This document shows, piece by piece, positions 12,493-25,245 of a DNA stretch of 64,000 nucleotides; position 1 is the first letter of the stretch; the number at the start of each line of letters is the position of its first letter. A model generated the notes under the pieces. It ran no database searches and had not been told where the DNA came from. It was given only the letters and a program-made list of their open reading frames with translations. A program made the position numbers and the translations under genes. Source of the stretch: Spisula solida (lineage: Eukaryota > Mollusca > Bivalvia > Venerida > Mactridae); contig OX365946.1 in assembly GCA_947247005.1 (NCBI GenBank), positions 49,378,734 through 49,442,733 on the forward strand. Reading direction: 5' to 3'.

Positions 12493-13077
12493 TGGTCCGA
12501 GCCTAACGACACAACATTGCTGTTGATGTTAACATCCTTAAATTGCTGGTAAACCATCATACACTTTGCTGTTCCGATTGTGTTTTTATTGGATATTTCA
12601 TTTGCACTTAACTAGCAGTGCTATTGATATGTCGCTGATGATGATTGTTTTCGTATTTGAATACGTAATAGTACGTACTTATATTAGTTATCAATACTTT
12701 AAAATGCGATGTTGAACCATTCTAAAGATATCTTAAGTAATTCATGTAAACCTTACATAGTAAACCTATGATGACATTGTCTGTTAATGAAGTTAATTTC
12801 TTCCATACTCATGCGAAACTAGTACATGTTTACACTTAATTTGTTTAAGTGGTTCTGACTTTTGTTTAATATACATGTATTTGGTTTGCTTTCATTAGCT
12901 ATAAATTGTCACGAGGAAACCTACATTTTGTCTCCGTTTGCAATGGTAGTATTTCTCTCAACTTTAGTTAGGTAACAAATGTACGTTTTCAACGAGTTGC
13001 TAACCTGTTCACGAACAGATTACGATTTCAGTTTTAGTACGTAGAAAATATATCTTGATAGTTTTCCTAACTAAATA

Positions 13078-13839
13078 CACTGAGCGGCTTTGAAACGCAA
13101 CACTAATGAAAATCAAGATAACTTTTTTTTTATTTATTAATATTTCTCAACGAACATCTGTGTGCTTGTTATTGGCTACACATAGATTTTAACTTGATTT
13201 TGTTCCATCTTAATTCGCTACAATGTTGCATTGAACCATGAAACGGATAAAACGCAAAATGTCAGAGCTATTGATTGGATGATGCAATTATTTTTTTTAT
13301 GTAAGGTCTATTTGAAATGTCGATCAATCGAAAAATTCGAACAACACAAAACAAGGCGATTTACCACTCCGCAACATAGTGGTCGTGCAGTTTAAAAAAC
13401 GCTTGATTGCAATGTTTTAGGTTTACCGAAAATACTACCAAATTTCAGTCAAGGGGAAATAATAGTGATAGTGATAGAGTTAATGAAATTCAATATTCTT
13501 AATCTAAAATGAACTATATATTTATGCACGGACACTTGTTCACGAACTTCATACGAATAATAAGTACACATGGGCATTAACAATCTGAAAAACTCAGAAG
13601 GACACAGGGCATCACATTGCTTTTTTATGATAGAATCGTTTTATTGTGGTTGTCAATGGTTTTATCAGATTGTCGTAGAATGGAATTGATTGTTATGCCA
13701 TATATCTTAGCTACAAATGCTGAAAATGTTAGCGAATTTAAATGCATGTTGGCCGATGTATGGGTAAATACTTTTATTTATATTTACATTTATTCATATA
13801 TACTATATATAAGTGTTGCGTGTTCAAAGCCGCTCAGTG
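13078..13839. mobile_element. Mariner-type non-autonomous element, 762 bp
   Basis: Ends are CACTGAGCGGCTTTGAAA and the inverse TTCAAAGCCGCTCAGTG, each followed outward by TA, the target of Tc1/mariner-class elements. Next to the left end is CGCAACACTA and next to the right end AGTGTTGCG. Internal words (GTTGCATTGAACCATGAAACGG, CATAGTGGTC, CAGTCAAGG, ATTAACAATCTGAAAAAC) recur in the 44,429 copy. No transposase frame survives: the 82-codon frame at 13,617 does not resemble a transposase and is not conserved in the other copy. Confidence 0.85.
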
Positions 13840-14706
13840 TATTTTATTTTATAGAAAACGATTGAAACATTAGATTATTTAGAGGTAGTTGACGATGTTT
13901 CAGTCAGTCCTAATAGTGAACCAGCAAATCAAGCTTGACATTTAAAAGGCTTAACTTTCTTGTGTGCAGCTTCAAATGGATATAAAACGGTAATTAAAAC
14001 AACCACGTTGATATTAGAACGCCACGACATGACATTTATGACGCCATTATAACGTAACACATATTTTATAGCCCGGTGTCGTTGATGTTACTTCCTTTTG
14101 CTTTATTGTATTGGAACCATGCAGCTTCTAAAACAATGAAATAACACAAACTAATGTTTTGGAACAGTGATTTACTGTTTATTGATTAATTTCTACCAGG
14201 AACTGATAAATATGCATCTTATAAACACTTGTCACTCTCGTTTACATATTAGTCGTGTATAGTTGTATATTTTGAATATCACGTGTATAATCTGCTTAAA
14301 GTATAACCACGGTTGAAAACTTTAGAACACGATGCGTCCCGGAGGGACATCAACACTTTTGTTTTCCGTCGCCTTTTACCCAGCCATAGCGTAATGCAGT
14401 TGCGTGTACTATGCTTAAACTGAGCCGTAAAAAGTATTTATTTGAATTGAACCTTCCTGTAACTACGCACGACTTCACCATTTTGCCTTTCACGAGACAT
14501 ACCAACCTAAACATTGCTTGATCGAGTAACTCTAAACAAAGAAGCCGTTAAGGTTTTTTCTTAATAATCATGCAAAGCATAAAATACAAGTACTTCATAA
14601 TGCATGTGTGGTCATTTGTTTTGTCAACTATATTTCATGAATTTTCGTATTTGGTTGCACTACAACACCAAAAGCATTGAACGAGGTCATTGTTGGAGAA
14701 ATAGTC

Positions 14707-16830
14707 GCAACTTGCCATTTGTGTCTTTATTGCTATGTTACATATTAGAAATACATATATTCGTAATATGTTATTAGTATCATTTTATTTACAAATCAAG
14801 AATATTATCAAACATCGTAAATATGACAACGCCAATCACGCATGGTGCACTTTGAGAAGGGACGGAATTTCATGGATTTGTGTTCGTGGAATCCGTTTGA
14901 TTGCAAAGGTTCCTATAATCAGAATAAACTCATGACAACCATGAAACATGAACACGTAACACATATCGTAGAAGTGATAATTTCGTTGTTTTTTCTTATG
15001 CAAACCGGTCGTAAATTCCAGGATCAGAAACTAGTAAACAATAATTGATAGCATTTATAACTAACCGAACCCTCTAATTTAAGACCAATACAGTGTAATC
15101 AATGTTATTAAATCGAAAAACAATGCATTAAACCTGTTTTGTAGTTGATGGTCGTAATTAGTTTGCTTTGAGATAACTATCGTTCTAATATTTATAGCTT
15201 TAAAATTGACAGTGCTTACATGTATCTTTTTAACTTGATCAACAATATGATAAGTATACATTATTTACATTGATAATTCAAATGCCGATTATACCAGTGA
15301 AACTGTCAACTGTAACTGATAAACACATTTCTGTATCCTTTACAGGCAATGTTTCAAAGTAATAAAGATTGATAAGAAGGTGTTCAAATTTCTTACAACT
15401 ACAAAGTGTTAAATGCGTTACTTAAACTTAGAATATAACCTACATTATGAGCAAATGAAAGCGCCACATTTTCGCGGTTAAATGAAAATTTAATCATTAA
15501 AATTTTCTCTTAACAGACTTGACGTCATGCGTTGGCGCTAATTTCTATCGGCCAATCAGAATGCAGAATGTTATATTCTAAGTTAGTTAGAACATATTAA
15601 GTAAATTTTAATGACTAAAAAGGACTCGCTTCGCTTCGCTCGCTCCGCCCTTTTTAATCATTAAAATTTACTTAATATGTTCTAACTATAACATCTCCTT
15701 GTGATACTTTATATAATCATTTGAAACTGTAAACTGTAAGTGATATAAACATTTCTAACGCAATGCATACATTACTGTGTGACATGTATGTGTGACTAGC
15801 AGTATGAACGCCTGCCATGAAACGTAATCAGTATTATACAAAGCTGATAAGATGTTGAGAACAAAACAGTATACATTTTACTAGCTAAATGGGGGAAATA
15901 ACTCGTGAAGAAATCCACTGAAATATGTGTCTTCATTTCCTTAACACACTGAGCTCAGCATGATTAAAGCGGATTATCTGATTGACAAGATGATGTTTGA
16001 ATTGCTCGTAACTGTGATCTGACAATAATTCACTAGTTCAACGGTTCGTTGGCAGGCTCTAGAATCATTTTAAAATTGTGACAAGTAAAGTACGCAATTA
16101 TAATTATAAGCATTAATTGCAACCAAATTGTTACGAATAATATTATAAGCAAGCTTCGTGGGGGATTGTATTAGTAGTGGACTACATCATGGTAGCTTAT
16201 GTTTGTTTCAAATACTTAACGATACGATATTGAGCCCTTATACAGATAACTTTACTCCTGTCATGTGTTGTGTTTTGGCAACCTTTGCCGTTTCTTTGGT
16301 CAATGCAGTCGTGCTTTTACACATAATAAACTTTATTACAGTGGAGTTGTCAGTACATGTAATTAAATGGCTTCCAGACTCTTGCAAAACCAAGTCAACG
16401 CTTAATTTGTTTAAGCACTTGTGGTTCCGATTTCGGTATACCTGTAATAGGTTGACAAGATTTCATTGCACAATGTCTAATAAAACAATTATGTTGATAA
16501 TTGGCCATGAAATATTAATATGTTTAAGCCCGTTTAGTTTTTTTTAATTTTCTCTCAGCTTCACATCTCTTGTGGAAGTTGATTATGTCTTTAACATGTT
16601 GCTAACCTGTTAACAAACACATGCATGCAGTTAAATTACGTTGGGAATGTATTTTTCATGATAGTTTTTCCTAACAATTCAGTTAGGTGTGCCATTTACG
16701 GATTGAAGTACACCAGTAAAGTAAATAGTTTTTAGACAACCGCATGACCTTGAATTTACATTGCAAAACGACTTACATAAGATTGGTGTTTGATGATGTT
16801 CCAGTCAGGTATTCGTACATTCCAGTAAAT
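14707..16830 (+). repeat. Tandem segment D, copy D2
   Basis: Second copy of D1, interrupted by the 265-bp MITE at 15,427-15,691. D1 has only the uninterrupted sequence at the matching place (about 11,993). The longest frame in the window, 129 codons at 16,158-16,547, lies here. It has hydrophobic stretches but no motif I recognise, and I saw no matching frame in D1. Confidence 0.6.
15427..15691 (-). mobile_element. 265-bp double-hairpin MITE, copy 1
   Basis: Same element and same length as 25,246-25,510 but inverted. One part starts CTTAGAATATAAC and closes with the inverse GTTATATTCTAAG. The adjoining part is a 38-bp inverted repeat (GTTAGAACATATTAAG ...) around a GC-rich loop built of GCTTCGCTCGCTCC-like steps. 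D1 at about 11,993 serves as the unfilled site. No coding capacity. Confidence 0.85.
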
Positions 16831-16849
16831 TAAGTGTTACATGTTTTCA

Positions 16850-18499
16850 TCTAGTCACAAGATGAAATATAACCACATATTCTATATGTAGTATGTAGAA
16901 AAATGTCGTCACTGCGCCCGATTGTAAAATTATTTCTAGTTTGTATGTGCCCATATGCCATTTCGATGTCAAGCCTAAGCCTGTGTCATTTCCTATACTG
17001 TTCTTACTGAGTGAAAAAAGACAAACTTGACGTCAAACTATTAACTGACACTTCAGGAGCTAGAACAGTCTAATAGAAGCCAGAGTGGTCAAATACATAC
17101 ATGCACAGCTTACACCATGAATACATTAACACTGAGTGTTTCGATGAATGCAAGTGTTATGCTGCTCAATGTTTTGCAAAGACGCAGCTACAAGATATAT
17201 TATACCTAATTATCTTATGTTCACAGCAAGTGGAAACATTGTATTATATTGACAAACTTATTGACATATGATTCAGACTGACAATATCTGTCTGACCCTA
17301 TAACGCGACCTACAACCGACGGTCAGCATCGAATCCAATTATCCAGAAGATACAGACAATCACCTTACTGATCAAATACACTGACCATTCGTCACTTAAA
17401 TGTTAAAACAGACATGACTGAAGATTCGTATAAATGTCGTTGATATTTCCAATGTTATGATGAATAATTGCGCGCCACTGACAGCACTATAACAACTATT
17501 ATTTAGGTAGTAAAATGTACCATTGTTTTATTTAAAAACATGCACATAACCATTACGTACCAAGCAACTCCGGCATGCACTACTTTACTGTGTTTGCTTT
17601 CTATTCTGCTGTCCTCAATAACTGTTGAACAAAATGCTTTCAACGCAAGCAACTACGGCACCGAACCATATTGCATGTACATGTATATTTATACGTCAAT
17701 AAGTTGAACAATCACATTTAAATCAGATCCTTACATTTGCTCCATTCCTTTACGCTGTTAGATATCTGATGATACTAGGAGTCCGTAAAATGTCATGTTC
17801 AAATGTCCTCTCTGGTGCACACTGACATCACGTAGACTCAGCAGAGTTTTACCGCCCCTTCAGATTTGTGAAACAAGCTCTTTCATTGAATAATTTAACA
17901 GTAAAGTTCACATCGACAAGACTCCATGTTGAGTGTCGTCAGATACTGTATCAGCGTAAAGTAGTGAAGTGTTATAAAGGTCAGATTTTTATGAGGTTGT
18001 AAGTTGAACAACTTGTACTTGGGACTTTAGCAAATTTATACAGTGACAGAGAATCTATGACATTGACCAATAAACAGTGATCAGGCATACGAGTGAAATC
18101 CCATAGCTAGAAACATAATTGTGCACGTTGGATATATTTATTGGCGATGCCTTCTAACTATTCGTCCAACAGCTATGCTGTTTATATATACTGTATGATA
18201 CATACAATATATTTACAAGTAGATCATACTTAGTCTACTCGTATTTCTAATAAACACTTTGTGTCGGTTTAAAAAATATCTACACTACTTTTTGTAAAAG
18301 TTAACGAAATTTTCATATGGCAATTGCTGTTTCGACGAAGACGTGTGGATGTCGATTGACAGTCCTTTATTACGCAAAGGAGGCGGTAATGAAAAATGTC
18401 TTAAACACATAATCAGAACGCAACGTTTAACTACATAAATGAAAGATAAATTACATAATTATATAGAGTTTCGCATTTCTAGTTATATGTTAAAACAAA
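16850..18499. other. No gene seen
   Basis: Single-copy in this window, with no supported gene, repeat or RNA. It is somewhat less AT-rich near 17.2-17.9 kb, but all three frames on both strands are closed there. Confidence 0.5.
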
Positions 18500-19394
18500 T
18501 GCCATTACATATTTTAAATTGCATACCAGTAATTTGAGAGACCAGATAACTAAATCAATTTCAGTCAAATCCCTTCTATTATTTCTCACAAGCAAGTTAT
18601 ATTTCACCACGTATTCATTCTAATTCGCAAGATTATATTGATTTGCTACAACTGCATAAGTGTACATTGAAATACATATGTACATGTATAACCGATATAA
18701 ATTCATAACGTTAATAAAATGTAAGAAATGTATTTATCCATATCAACACCGTAAATGACATAACCAAACATTTCAAAAATACACATTACACTTCGCTAAT
18801 GTTTGTACACGTTTTGGTACCGTATACCCTTTATATCAATTGATATTTTTGCACAAAATGTTGCGTTATGCTATTGAATAATCTACCATTAAAAGGCACC
18901 CTAGAAATAAAAGCGATTTTCCACTCAGCTGCATGTTTGCCATTAACTTAGCTATACAGCATTTTATTTTAGAATATTCTACCATTATTACTATTACAAG
19001 GGAGGTAAGTTCAGGTAAACATTGGCGTTCTTCGACCATAAGTGATAAGTAATCGTTACATGGTTAAACCCAAATGATGTATTTTTTAAAAACGATTAGT
19101 TCATCATTGTCCATTATTGTAGTCTTTTTAAGCGTACATGTCTTGCTTAATTTAAAAGAAACTGTGTACTTTTTATCACAGACATGTTTGCAGAACGTGT
19201 AAAGTGAAAATTAAGTGGAACATGAAATAATCGATTTGCACGGGCATGAATAGACGATTAACCATTTTAACGACCGTGTGATCATTCAAGCGAGACGAAA
19301 AGGGACGATAATAGTTTAAAAATACACGCTGACGATACTCTCATGAAAAGTTCTTTCAAACCAACAGTTTCAAAAATATAGTATTTTTATGCCA

Positions 19395-19760
19395 GGGCTA
19401 TCTTTGATGAGGGGGTATATTGCTTTGCACATGTCGGTCGGTCGGTCGTATAAAATGGTTTCCGTTCAAGAACGCTTTGACCTAGGATCTTCAAACTTTA
19501 CCTGAAGGTTGGTCAGCAACGGTAGATGACCCCTATTGATTTTGGGGTCAGTAGGTCAAAGGTCAAGGTCACCGTGACCTTTACTATTTCTGACTATTTA
19601 AATGGTTTCCGTTCAATAACTCCAGAACGCTTTGACCTAGGATCTTCAAACTATACATGGAGGTTGGTCAGCAACAGTAGACGACACCTATTGATTTTGA
19701 GGTCAAATGTCAAGGTCACTGTGACCATCATCATTTTTGACTATTGGGCTGTCATGGCGG
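19395..19760 (+). mobile_element. GTCGG-type bivalve repeat, in copy A
   Basis: The head ATCTTTGATGAGGGGGTATA is followed by GTCGGTCGGTCG and then two similar 140-bp-scale modules. Each module runs GGTTTCCGTTCAA...AACGCTTTGACCTAGGATCTTCAAAC...GGTTGGTCAGCAAC...CCTATTGATTTTG.GGTCA and ends in a cluster of AGGTCA half-sites. I know the pattern as a common dispersed repeat of bivalve genomes, but I cannot name its class. No terminal inverted repeats and no protein. Confidence 0.75.
19553..19580. promoter_or_regulatory. Composite nuclear-receptor site: DR1 plus ERE
   Basis: AGGTCAAAGGTCA (19,553-19,565) is a perfect direct repeat of AGGTCA with a 1-bp spacer (DR1). Directly abutting it, AGGTCACCGTGACCT (19,566-19,580) is a perfect inverted repeat with a 3-bp spacer, the estrogen-response-element consensus. 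A second, weaker palindrome, AGGTCACTGTGACCA, lies at 19,713-19,727. Match to consensus is direct; occupancy by any receptor is not shown. Confidence 0.7.
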
Positions 19761-20180
19761 CATACGTGTTTTATAAACATTTCTTGTCAATTTTGTTGTT
19801 GCAAACCTTTTACGCTAAGTATATATACAGCCTGGTGTGTGCTATCGATACCTCTGGTAATGACGAAAGTGCGTTCTGAAAAATTTTATCTGACGTAGCT
19901 TTTCTTCTTTTGTGTAAATGAAATATGTACTGGAAACAATTGGTGCATTTTTGAGGGGTCATTGGTTCTTAAATTCTAAATTACAATGTACATAGGAGGT
20001 GGACTAATTGTCTTGGTTTGTTTTTGTTGGCGAGCTCAATCACACCAACAACCCGCGATGTAATTACAGTTTTACACACCAATGTACAGTATATCGCAAA
20101 TTCAAACGGTAATGAAATTTAACGTTGTAAGACTGTACTTTGAAAATAAGTGACATTGTTAGGAGAGTTATGCTGTAGTG

Positions 20181-20292
20181 TTTGGCATTGTACTGTGTGA
20201 TTGTATTCTATCTTATTTCTGTCTTCTGTGTTCGGCTGTTTCAGATGAGTGATGTCTACCCCGTCCGATTGTCTATTATCGTTTGCAGTAGC
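20181..20292 (+). repeat. WAF block, copy 3
   Basis: TTTGGCATTGTACTGTGTGA, TATTTCTGTCTTCTGTGTTCG, CTGTTTCAGATGAGTGATG and CCGTCCGATTGTCTATTATC align with the block elsewhere. The frame is not preserved. It has a near-identical twin at 25,010. Confidence 0.55.
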
Positions 20293-22701
20293 CTGTTCCT
20301 ATTGCTCTGACCCAACATCCTTTTTTAGAATTGTGTGATCCACAACATTGTCCTTCCTAACTGTAACTTATTAAGCTTTGTTTGCTGTTTTGTACATTTT
20401 AACGCCTATTATGTATGATAATATTTTCCATCGTGTCGATATTACGTAGGTCAGACTCTATTCATGTGCAGCATTCAACATACAGCGATATAATTCTTTT
20501 TATTACAATGAGCATGTTTTGCTGAATGAACGACGCAGCATCGCAGATAAATTTGCACAGTAGGTGACAAAGTCTGTTGCAGACATATGATATTAAATAT
20601 CTAATTTACTGTCTAATACATTTTATGACACAAAGCTTTAGGGGGAGTTATGGGGCAGACTGATATAATGCAAATCCTAGATGAACAAACGAGCTTACGA
20701 AAATACCTTCTGGCTTTAAAAGTCGTCAGAGGAAATGATGTGTGTTCTTAACAATAGTAAATTATTTTCATTTTTCATAGTGCCGTCGAAATGACATTGG
20801 CAGCTGCTGTTTGTTTCGTAATGGTATTATAGCGCAATTGTTTTTCTTGATTTACGCTGTTCTTGCATGTACAATGTATGTACTTGTTGACACTTGTTGA
20901 CAGGGTTTGGAAATATCATCGTACTCATGACGGTTTCTTCAAAAGTGAAGGTCTATATTGAAATTCATGGAAGAGGATTGAACCTTGTGACAGTCGTATG
21001 TACAGCGATCACCGGACAGTCGATTTGATAATTAACTTGAGGAAACGTTTGTCACCCACATGTTTAGCACATAGCTGTATACACGTTTTATTCTGTAATA
21101 AGAGATTTTGAAAAAAGGGCCTATTTACAATGAATCATGCGAGAGCATACATTATTCTTTAGTAAATGCAACTTGGTAGCCGCATTAACAAACTTTGGCC
21201 AACTATATATCCAACAATGTTATTAACATGACAGGTCCCCGTACCAACCTTAATTGTAACACAGACTGCATAAATAACCACTACAGAATTTCCCATAATA
21301 AAGATTTTATTAAGATAATGGAGTCTCTGTGGAAAATGTATACATACAATGTTAGGTAATTATTTAGTTTGGTATTTGTGGATATAATAGTACATTTAAC
21401 TAGGAATGCGTCTTTTTACTGAATACACACGTTCCAGCATTACGCTACCTAGGATGAGATGTCGTTCATCAAAGTAGCTTACGTGAGACCATGCATCTAA
21501 CAGGACGGTAAAGCAAACAACACTGACGCATGCAAACTCATAAACTCTTTAAGTGTGCAAACACATACCGATACAACCACTTTGCATTGAATATTGGTGC
21601 ATATAATCATAATGGTCTAACACGAGGACCAAGACCAACTGACTGTCCATGCCATTGAATGATTGCTTCAGGAAATTCTGAAGAGACTCGTTTTAGGATT
21701 CTTTAGTGAATATAGATACTAGAAGAGGAAAGAAGTCGATGGTAGACAACTTGCACAATTTGTATCAGCTCTCGCTGTATGTATAAGTTAACATCGGATA
21801 GAACGGACTGAAGTGGCCATAACGAATAGATCATTGGACATGAAATGTAGAAAACAAGTAATTTATATAATATTGACTAAGACAAATGAGAAATGGGAAC
21901 TATGTCCTAGTAGTATACGTGTGCATGTGAAAGAGATATTTATGTTGATTTCAATCAGTTTATATTGTACTTTATATATCTTTCATCTGATAAATCATTT
22001 ACGTATAATATGAACCACCAAGGATATTCCCATAGACGCTTGTCTAACTGACTGCACATATAACAGCATCAACTTGAGACAGCTTAGATCCGCCATTATA
22101 GTGTAACCTTATCGCTTTATCCTTTTAAGAATATATTTTGAGAAATGAGTTTAATATATGACCGTATTACTGTCAGATTACGGTTGAATAATGGTTATTT
22201 GTCATTACTTATAAAGCCGTTATGTTTCTGGTTTGAAATAAAGATTCCACCGAAAATGTAATGCGTCTCCTAATCACTCTGAATTGTTCGTTGATCATAA
22301 ATATTTATTTCCGTTTGATCTTAAATAAGTATCGATTTTTTAACAATCGGTTCGAAGACATCTGAAGTTAGAGAATATTTCGTAATATTGTGACGTCTAA
22401 CATACAACCAGATTGCTTTGACAAAAAGAAGTGTAATGGCGAAACGAAAAACGTTACGTTTAATAATACATCTACTGGATCACATTTGGAGACCGTTTTC
22501 TTCCAAAACAATTATATTCACCTATAACACATACACTTGTATGAACAAATGATTGTGTTGAACCACTAGCATATCGTTCTCAAAACGTATTTTCACTAAC
22601 AGTCAGATACTAAAAGCATCAATAATTGGTATATTTACATAATTAACATGTATAACAAAGTAGAGTTACAATGTATATAATACAATGTGGGAGGTTAATT
22701 A

Positions 22702-23230
22702 CATATGAGCCAGTCTCCAGACAAACCTGCTATTTTGACAAAAAATTGGATTTTGAGATTTTTTATCATTTAAAATAGTAATCTTAATGAAGCAAAATGC
22801 AAAAGAAATTTTGTTAATATCTTTATTTATAAGAAAGTTACAACTGTTTTGTGGAGGTCCTAATCAGAACCTTTTTGCGTGACGTCGCGAAATTCATTCA
22901 AACGTTATTGGACGGTATCATGTTTTAGAATGATGTTTTAGGTTTTAAAATATATATCCAAATTGTAAATGTTTACATTTAGAAAAAGGCTACTACTGTT
23001 TTAAACAACTAACTCCTCGTTTTTTCCCAATCAGAATACCTTTCTGAAATTGGTCACCATAGCAACGAAGTAAGTGATTTCCACATAATTTATAAGGAAT
23101 TTTAAAGCTAAGATATAGATATATACGGATATATTACTTAAAATTAAATCTATAGATTTGTCATTTTTCCTATTTTAAAACTTTTTAAAACCTTGTTACA
23201 TGTAGTAATTACATAATGTCAATATAGCAA
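22702..23230. mobile_element. GAGCCAGTCTC element, right end cut by the A/B junction
   Basis: The left end ATATGAGCCAGTCTCCAG...CCTGCTATTTTGACA matches 27,879-27,917. The interior follows the copy in B, but the right end stops at GTCAATATAGCA, where copy B begins. The inner part of the right inverted repeat is present and the outer part is missing. Confidence 0.75.
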
Positions 23231-24383
23231 TGCCATTACTTATTTTAAATTGCATACCAGTAATTTGACAGACCAGACAACTAAATCAATTTCAGTCAAA
23301 GCCCTTCTATTATTTCTCACAAGCATGTTATATTTCACCACATAGTCATTCTTATTCGCAAGATTATATTGATTTATACTGAGCGTCAAAAGTTTTGCAA
23401 ATCAACATTGATTTGTCTTTTTTATTTGAACTGCACAAGTGTACATTGATATACGAGTACGTATGTACATGTATAACCGATATAAAGTCATAACCTTTAT
23501 AAAATGTAAGAAATGTATTTATCAATATCAACACCGTAAATGACATAACCAAACATTTCCAAAATACACATTACACTTCGCAAATGATTGTACACGTTTG
23601 GGTACCATATACACTTTTTATCAATTGATATTTTTGCACAAACTGTTGCGTTATGCTATCGACTAATTAAAAGGCACCCTACGAAAAAAGGCGTTTTTCA
23701 ACTCAGCTAAATGTGTTCCGTTAACTTAGCTATACAGCATTTTCTTTTAGAATATTCTACCATTATTACTATTTTATAGTGCAAGGGAGGTAACTTCAGG
23801 TAAACATTGTCGTTCTATGACCATAAGTGATAAGTGATCGTAACATGGTTCAACCCAAATGATGTCTTTTTTAAAAACGATTATGTTCATCACTGTCCAT
23901 TATTGTAGTCTCTTAAGCGTACATGTCTTGCTTAATTAAAAAAAAAATGTGTACTATTTATCACAGACATGTTTGAAGAACGTGTAAAGTGAAAATTAAG
24001 TGGAACATGAAATAATCGATTTGCACGGGCATGAATAGACAATTAACCATTTTATCGACCGTGCGGCCATTCAAGCGAGACGAAAAGGGACGATAATAGT
24101 TTAAAAATACACGCTTACGATACTCTCATGGTTACGTGGACAGGAAGAGTTCTTTCAAACCAACAATTTCAATGCCCCTCATCTTTGATGAGGGGGTATA
24201 TTGCTTTTTATGCTCCCCATCTTTGATGAGGGGGTATATTGCTTTGCACATGTCTGTCGGTCGGTCGGTCGTATAAAATGGTTTCCGTTAAATAACCCAA
24301 GAACGCTTTGACCTAGGATCTTTAAACTTTCCCCGAAGGTTGGTCAGCAACAGTAGATGACCCCTATTGATTTTGTGGTCAGT

Positions 24384-24411
24384 AGGTCAAAGGTCAAGGT
24401 CACTGTGACCT
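24384..24411. promoter_or_regulatory. Composite nuclear-receptor site: DR1 plus ERE
   Basis: AGGTCAAAGGTCA at 24,384-24,396 (perfect DR1), followed at once by AGGTCACTGTGACCT at 24,397-24,411, a perfect 15-bp ERE-type palindrome. Same arrangement as in copy A with one spacer base changed. Confidence 0.7.
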
Positions 24412-24530
24412 TTACTATTTCTGACTATTTAAATGATTTCCGTTCAATAACTCAAGAACGCTTTGACCTAGTATATTCAAACTTTACACGGATATTCGTC
24501 AGCAACAGTAGATGACACCTATTTATTTCG

Positions 24531-24558
24531 AGGTCAAAGGTCAAGGTGACTGTGACCT
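24531..24558. promoter_or_regulatory. Second DR1 plus near-ERE in the same repeat
   Basis: AGGTCAAAGGTCA at 24,531-24,543 is again a perfect DR1. The abutting palindrome AGGTGACTGTGACCT (24,544-24,558) has one change from consensus. The matching place in copy A has a damaged DR1 (AGGTCAAATGTCA). Confidence 0.65.
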
Positions 24559-25009
24559 TCGCCATTGTTACTATTGGGCTGTCATGGGGGCATACGTGTT
24601 TTATTAACATCTCTTGTCAATTTTGTTGTTGCAAATCTTTTACGTTAAGTATATATACAGCAAGGTGTGTGTTATCGATACCTCTGATAATAACGAAAGT
24701 GCGTTCTGAACAGTTTCATCTGACGAAGCTTTTCTTCTTTTGTGTAAATAAAATATGTACTTGAAACAATTGATGCACCTTTGAGGAGTCATTAGTTCTT
24801 AAATTCCAAATTACGCTGTGCATAGGAGTGGACTAATTGTGTTCGTTTGTCTTTGTTGCCGAGCTCAATCACCCCAACAACCCGCGATGTTATTACAGTT
24901 TTACACAACAATGTACAGTATTTTGCTTATTCAAGAGGTAATGAAATTTTACGTTGTAAGAGTGTACTTTGAAAATAAGCGACATTGTTAGGAGAGTTAT
25001 GTTGTAGTG

Positions 25010-25120
25010 TTTGGCATTGTACTGTGTGATTGTATTCTATATATTTCTCACTTCTGTGTTCGGCTGTTTCAGATGAGTGTTGTCCACCCCGTCCGATTTT
25101 CTATTATCGTTTGCAGTAGC
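25010..25120 (+). repeat. WAF block, copy 4
   Basis: Twin of the block at 20,181-20,292 within the A/B duplication. Frame not preserved. Confidence 0.55.
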
Positions 25121-25245
25121 CTGTTCTTATTGCTCTGATCCAACATCATTTTTTAGAATTGTGTGATCCCCAACATTGTCATTCCTAATTGTAACTTATT
25201 AGTTTAGCTTTGTTTGCTATTTTGTACATTATAACGCCTATTATG

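Larger units (their letters stand above)
10860..13920 (+). repeat. Tandem segment D, copy D1
   Basis: Collinear with D2 (14,707-16,830). Matching landmarks are TTATTTACAAATCAAGA (10.89 and 14.78 kb), ACAGGCAATGTTT.AA...AAAGATTGATAAGAAG (11.92 and 15.34 kb), GTTAAATGCGTTA (11.98 and 15.41 kb), TCTCCTTG (12.0 and 15.69 kb), TTGCTAACCTGTT (13.0 and 16.6 kb) and GATGTTYCAGTCAG (13.89 and 16.8 kb). D1 holds the 762-bp element at 13,078. No conserved coding frame spans the pair. Confidence 0.65.
18500..23230 (+). repeat. Tandem duplication, copy A (about 4.7 kb)
   Basis: Head-to-tail with copy B. Both start TGCCATTAC.TATTTTAAAT and end ...GTCAATATAGCA. Similarity is high along the whole length, so the event is recent compared with D and S. 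A lacks the 265-bp MITE, lacks about 60 bp present in B near 26.0 kb, and lacks B's duplicated repeat head near 24.2 kb. The 66-codon frame at 21,813 has a near-identical twin at 26,963, as expected from a recent duplication; I see no evidence that it is expressed. S1 and S2 contain diverged versions of the first half of this unit. Confidence 0.9.
24175..24590 (+). mobile_element. GTCGG-type repeat, in copy B, with duplicated head
   Basis: Same two-module repeat as 19,395-19,760. The 5' head occurs twice in tandem here (24,175-24,210 and about 24,212-24,245). The first head is a hairpin: CCCCTCATC at 24,175, loop TTT, then GATGAGGGG ending at 24,195. Copy A has only one head, so the extra one arose after the duplication, or was lost from A. 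Confidence 0.8.

Noticed and set aside
12635..12660. CTGATGA core as a hammerhead ribozyme (common in bivalve retrozymes)
   Set aside because: No GAAA partner or closing stems nearby. The same applies to the other CTGATGA words at about 29.83, 31.62, 43.59 and 51.99 kb.
19526..19879. 117-codon + strand frame as a gene
   Set aside because: It is the translation of the two repeat modules; the duplicated peptide pattern simply reflects the DNA repeat. The frame is broken in copy B.
24175..24195. Hairpin at the head of the GTCGG-type repeat as a Helitron 3' end
   Set aside because: Read from the other strand, the hairpin is not followed by the CTRR end that Helitrons need.
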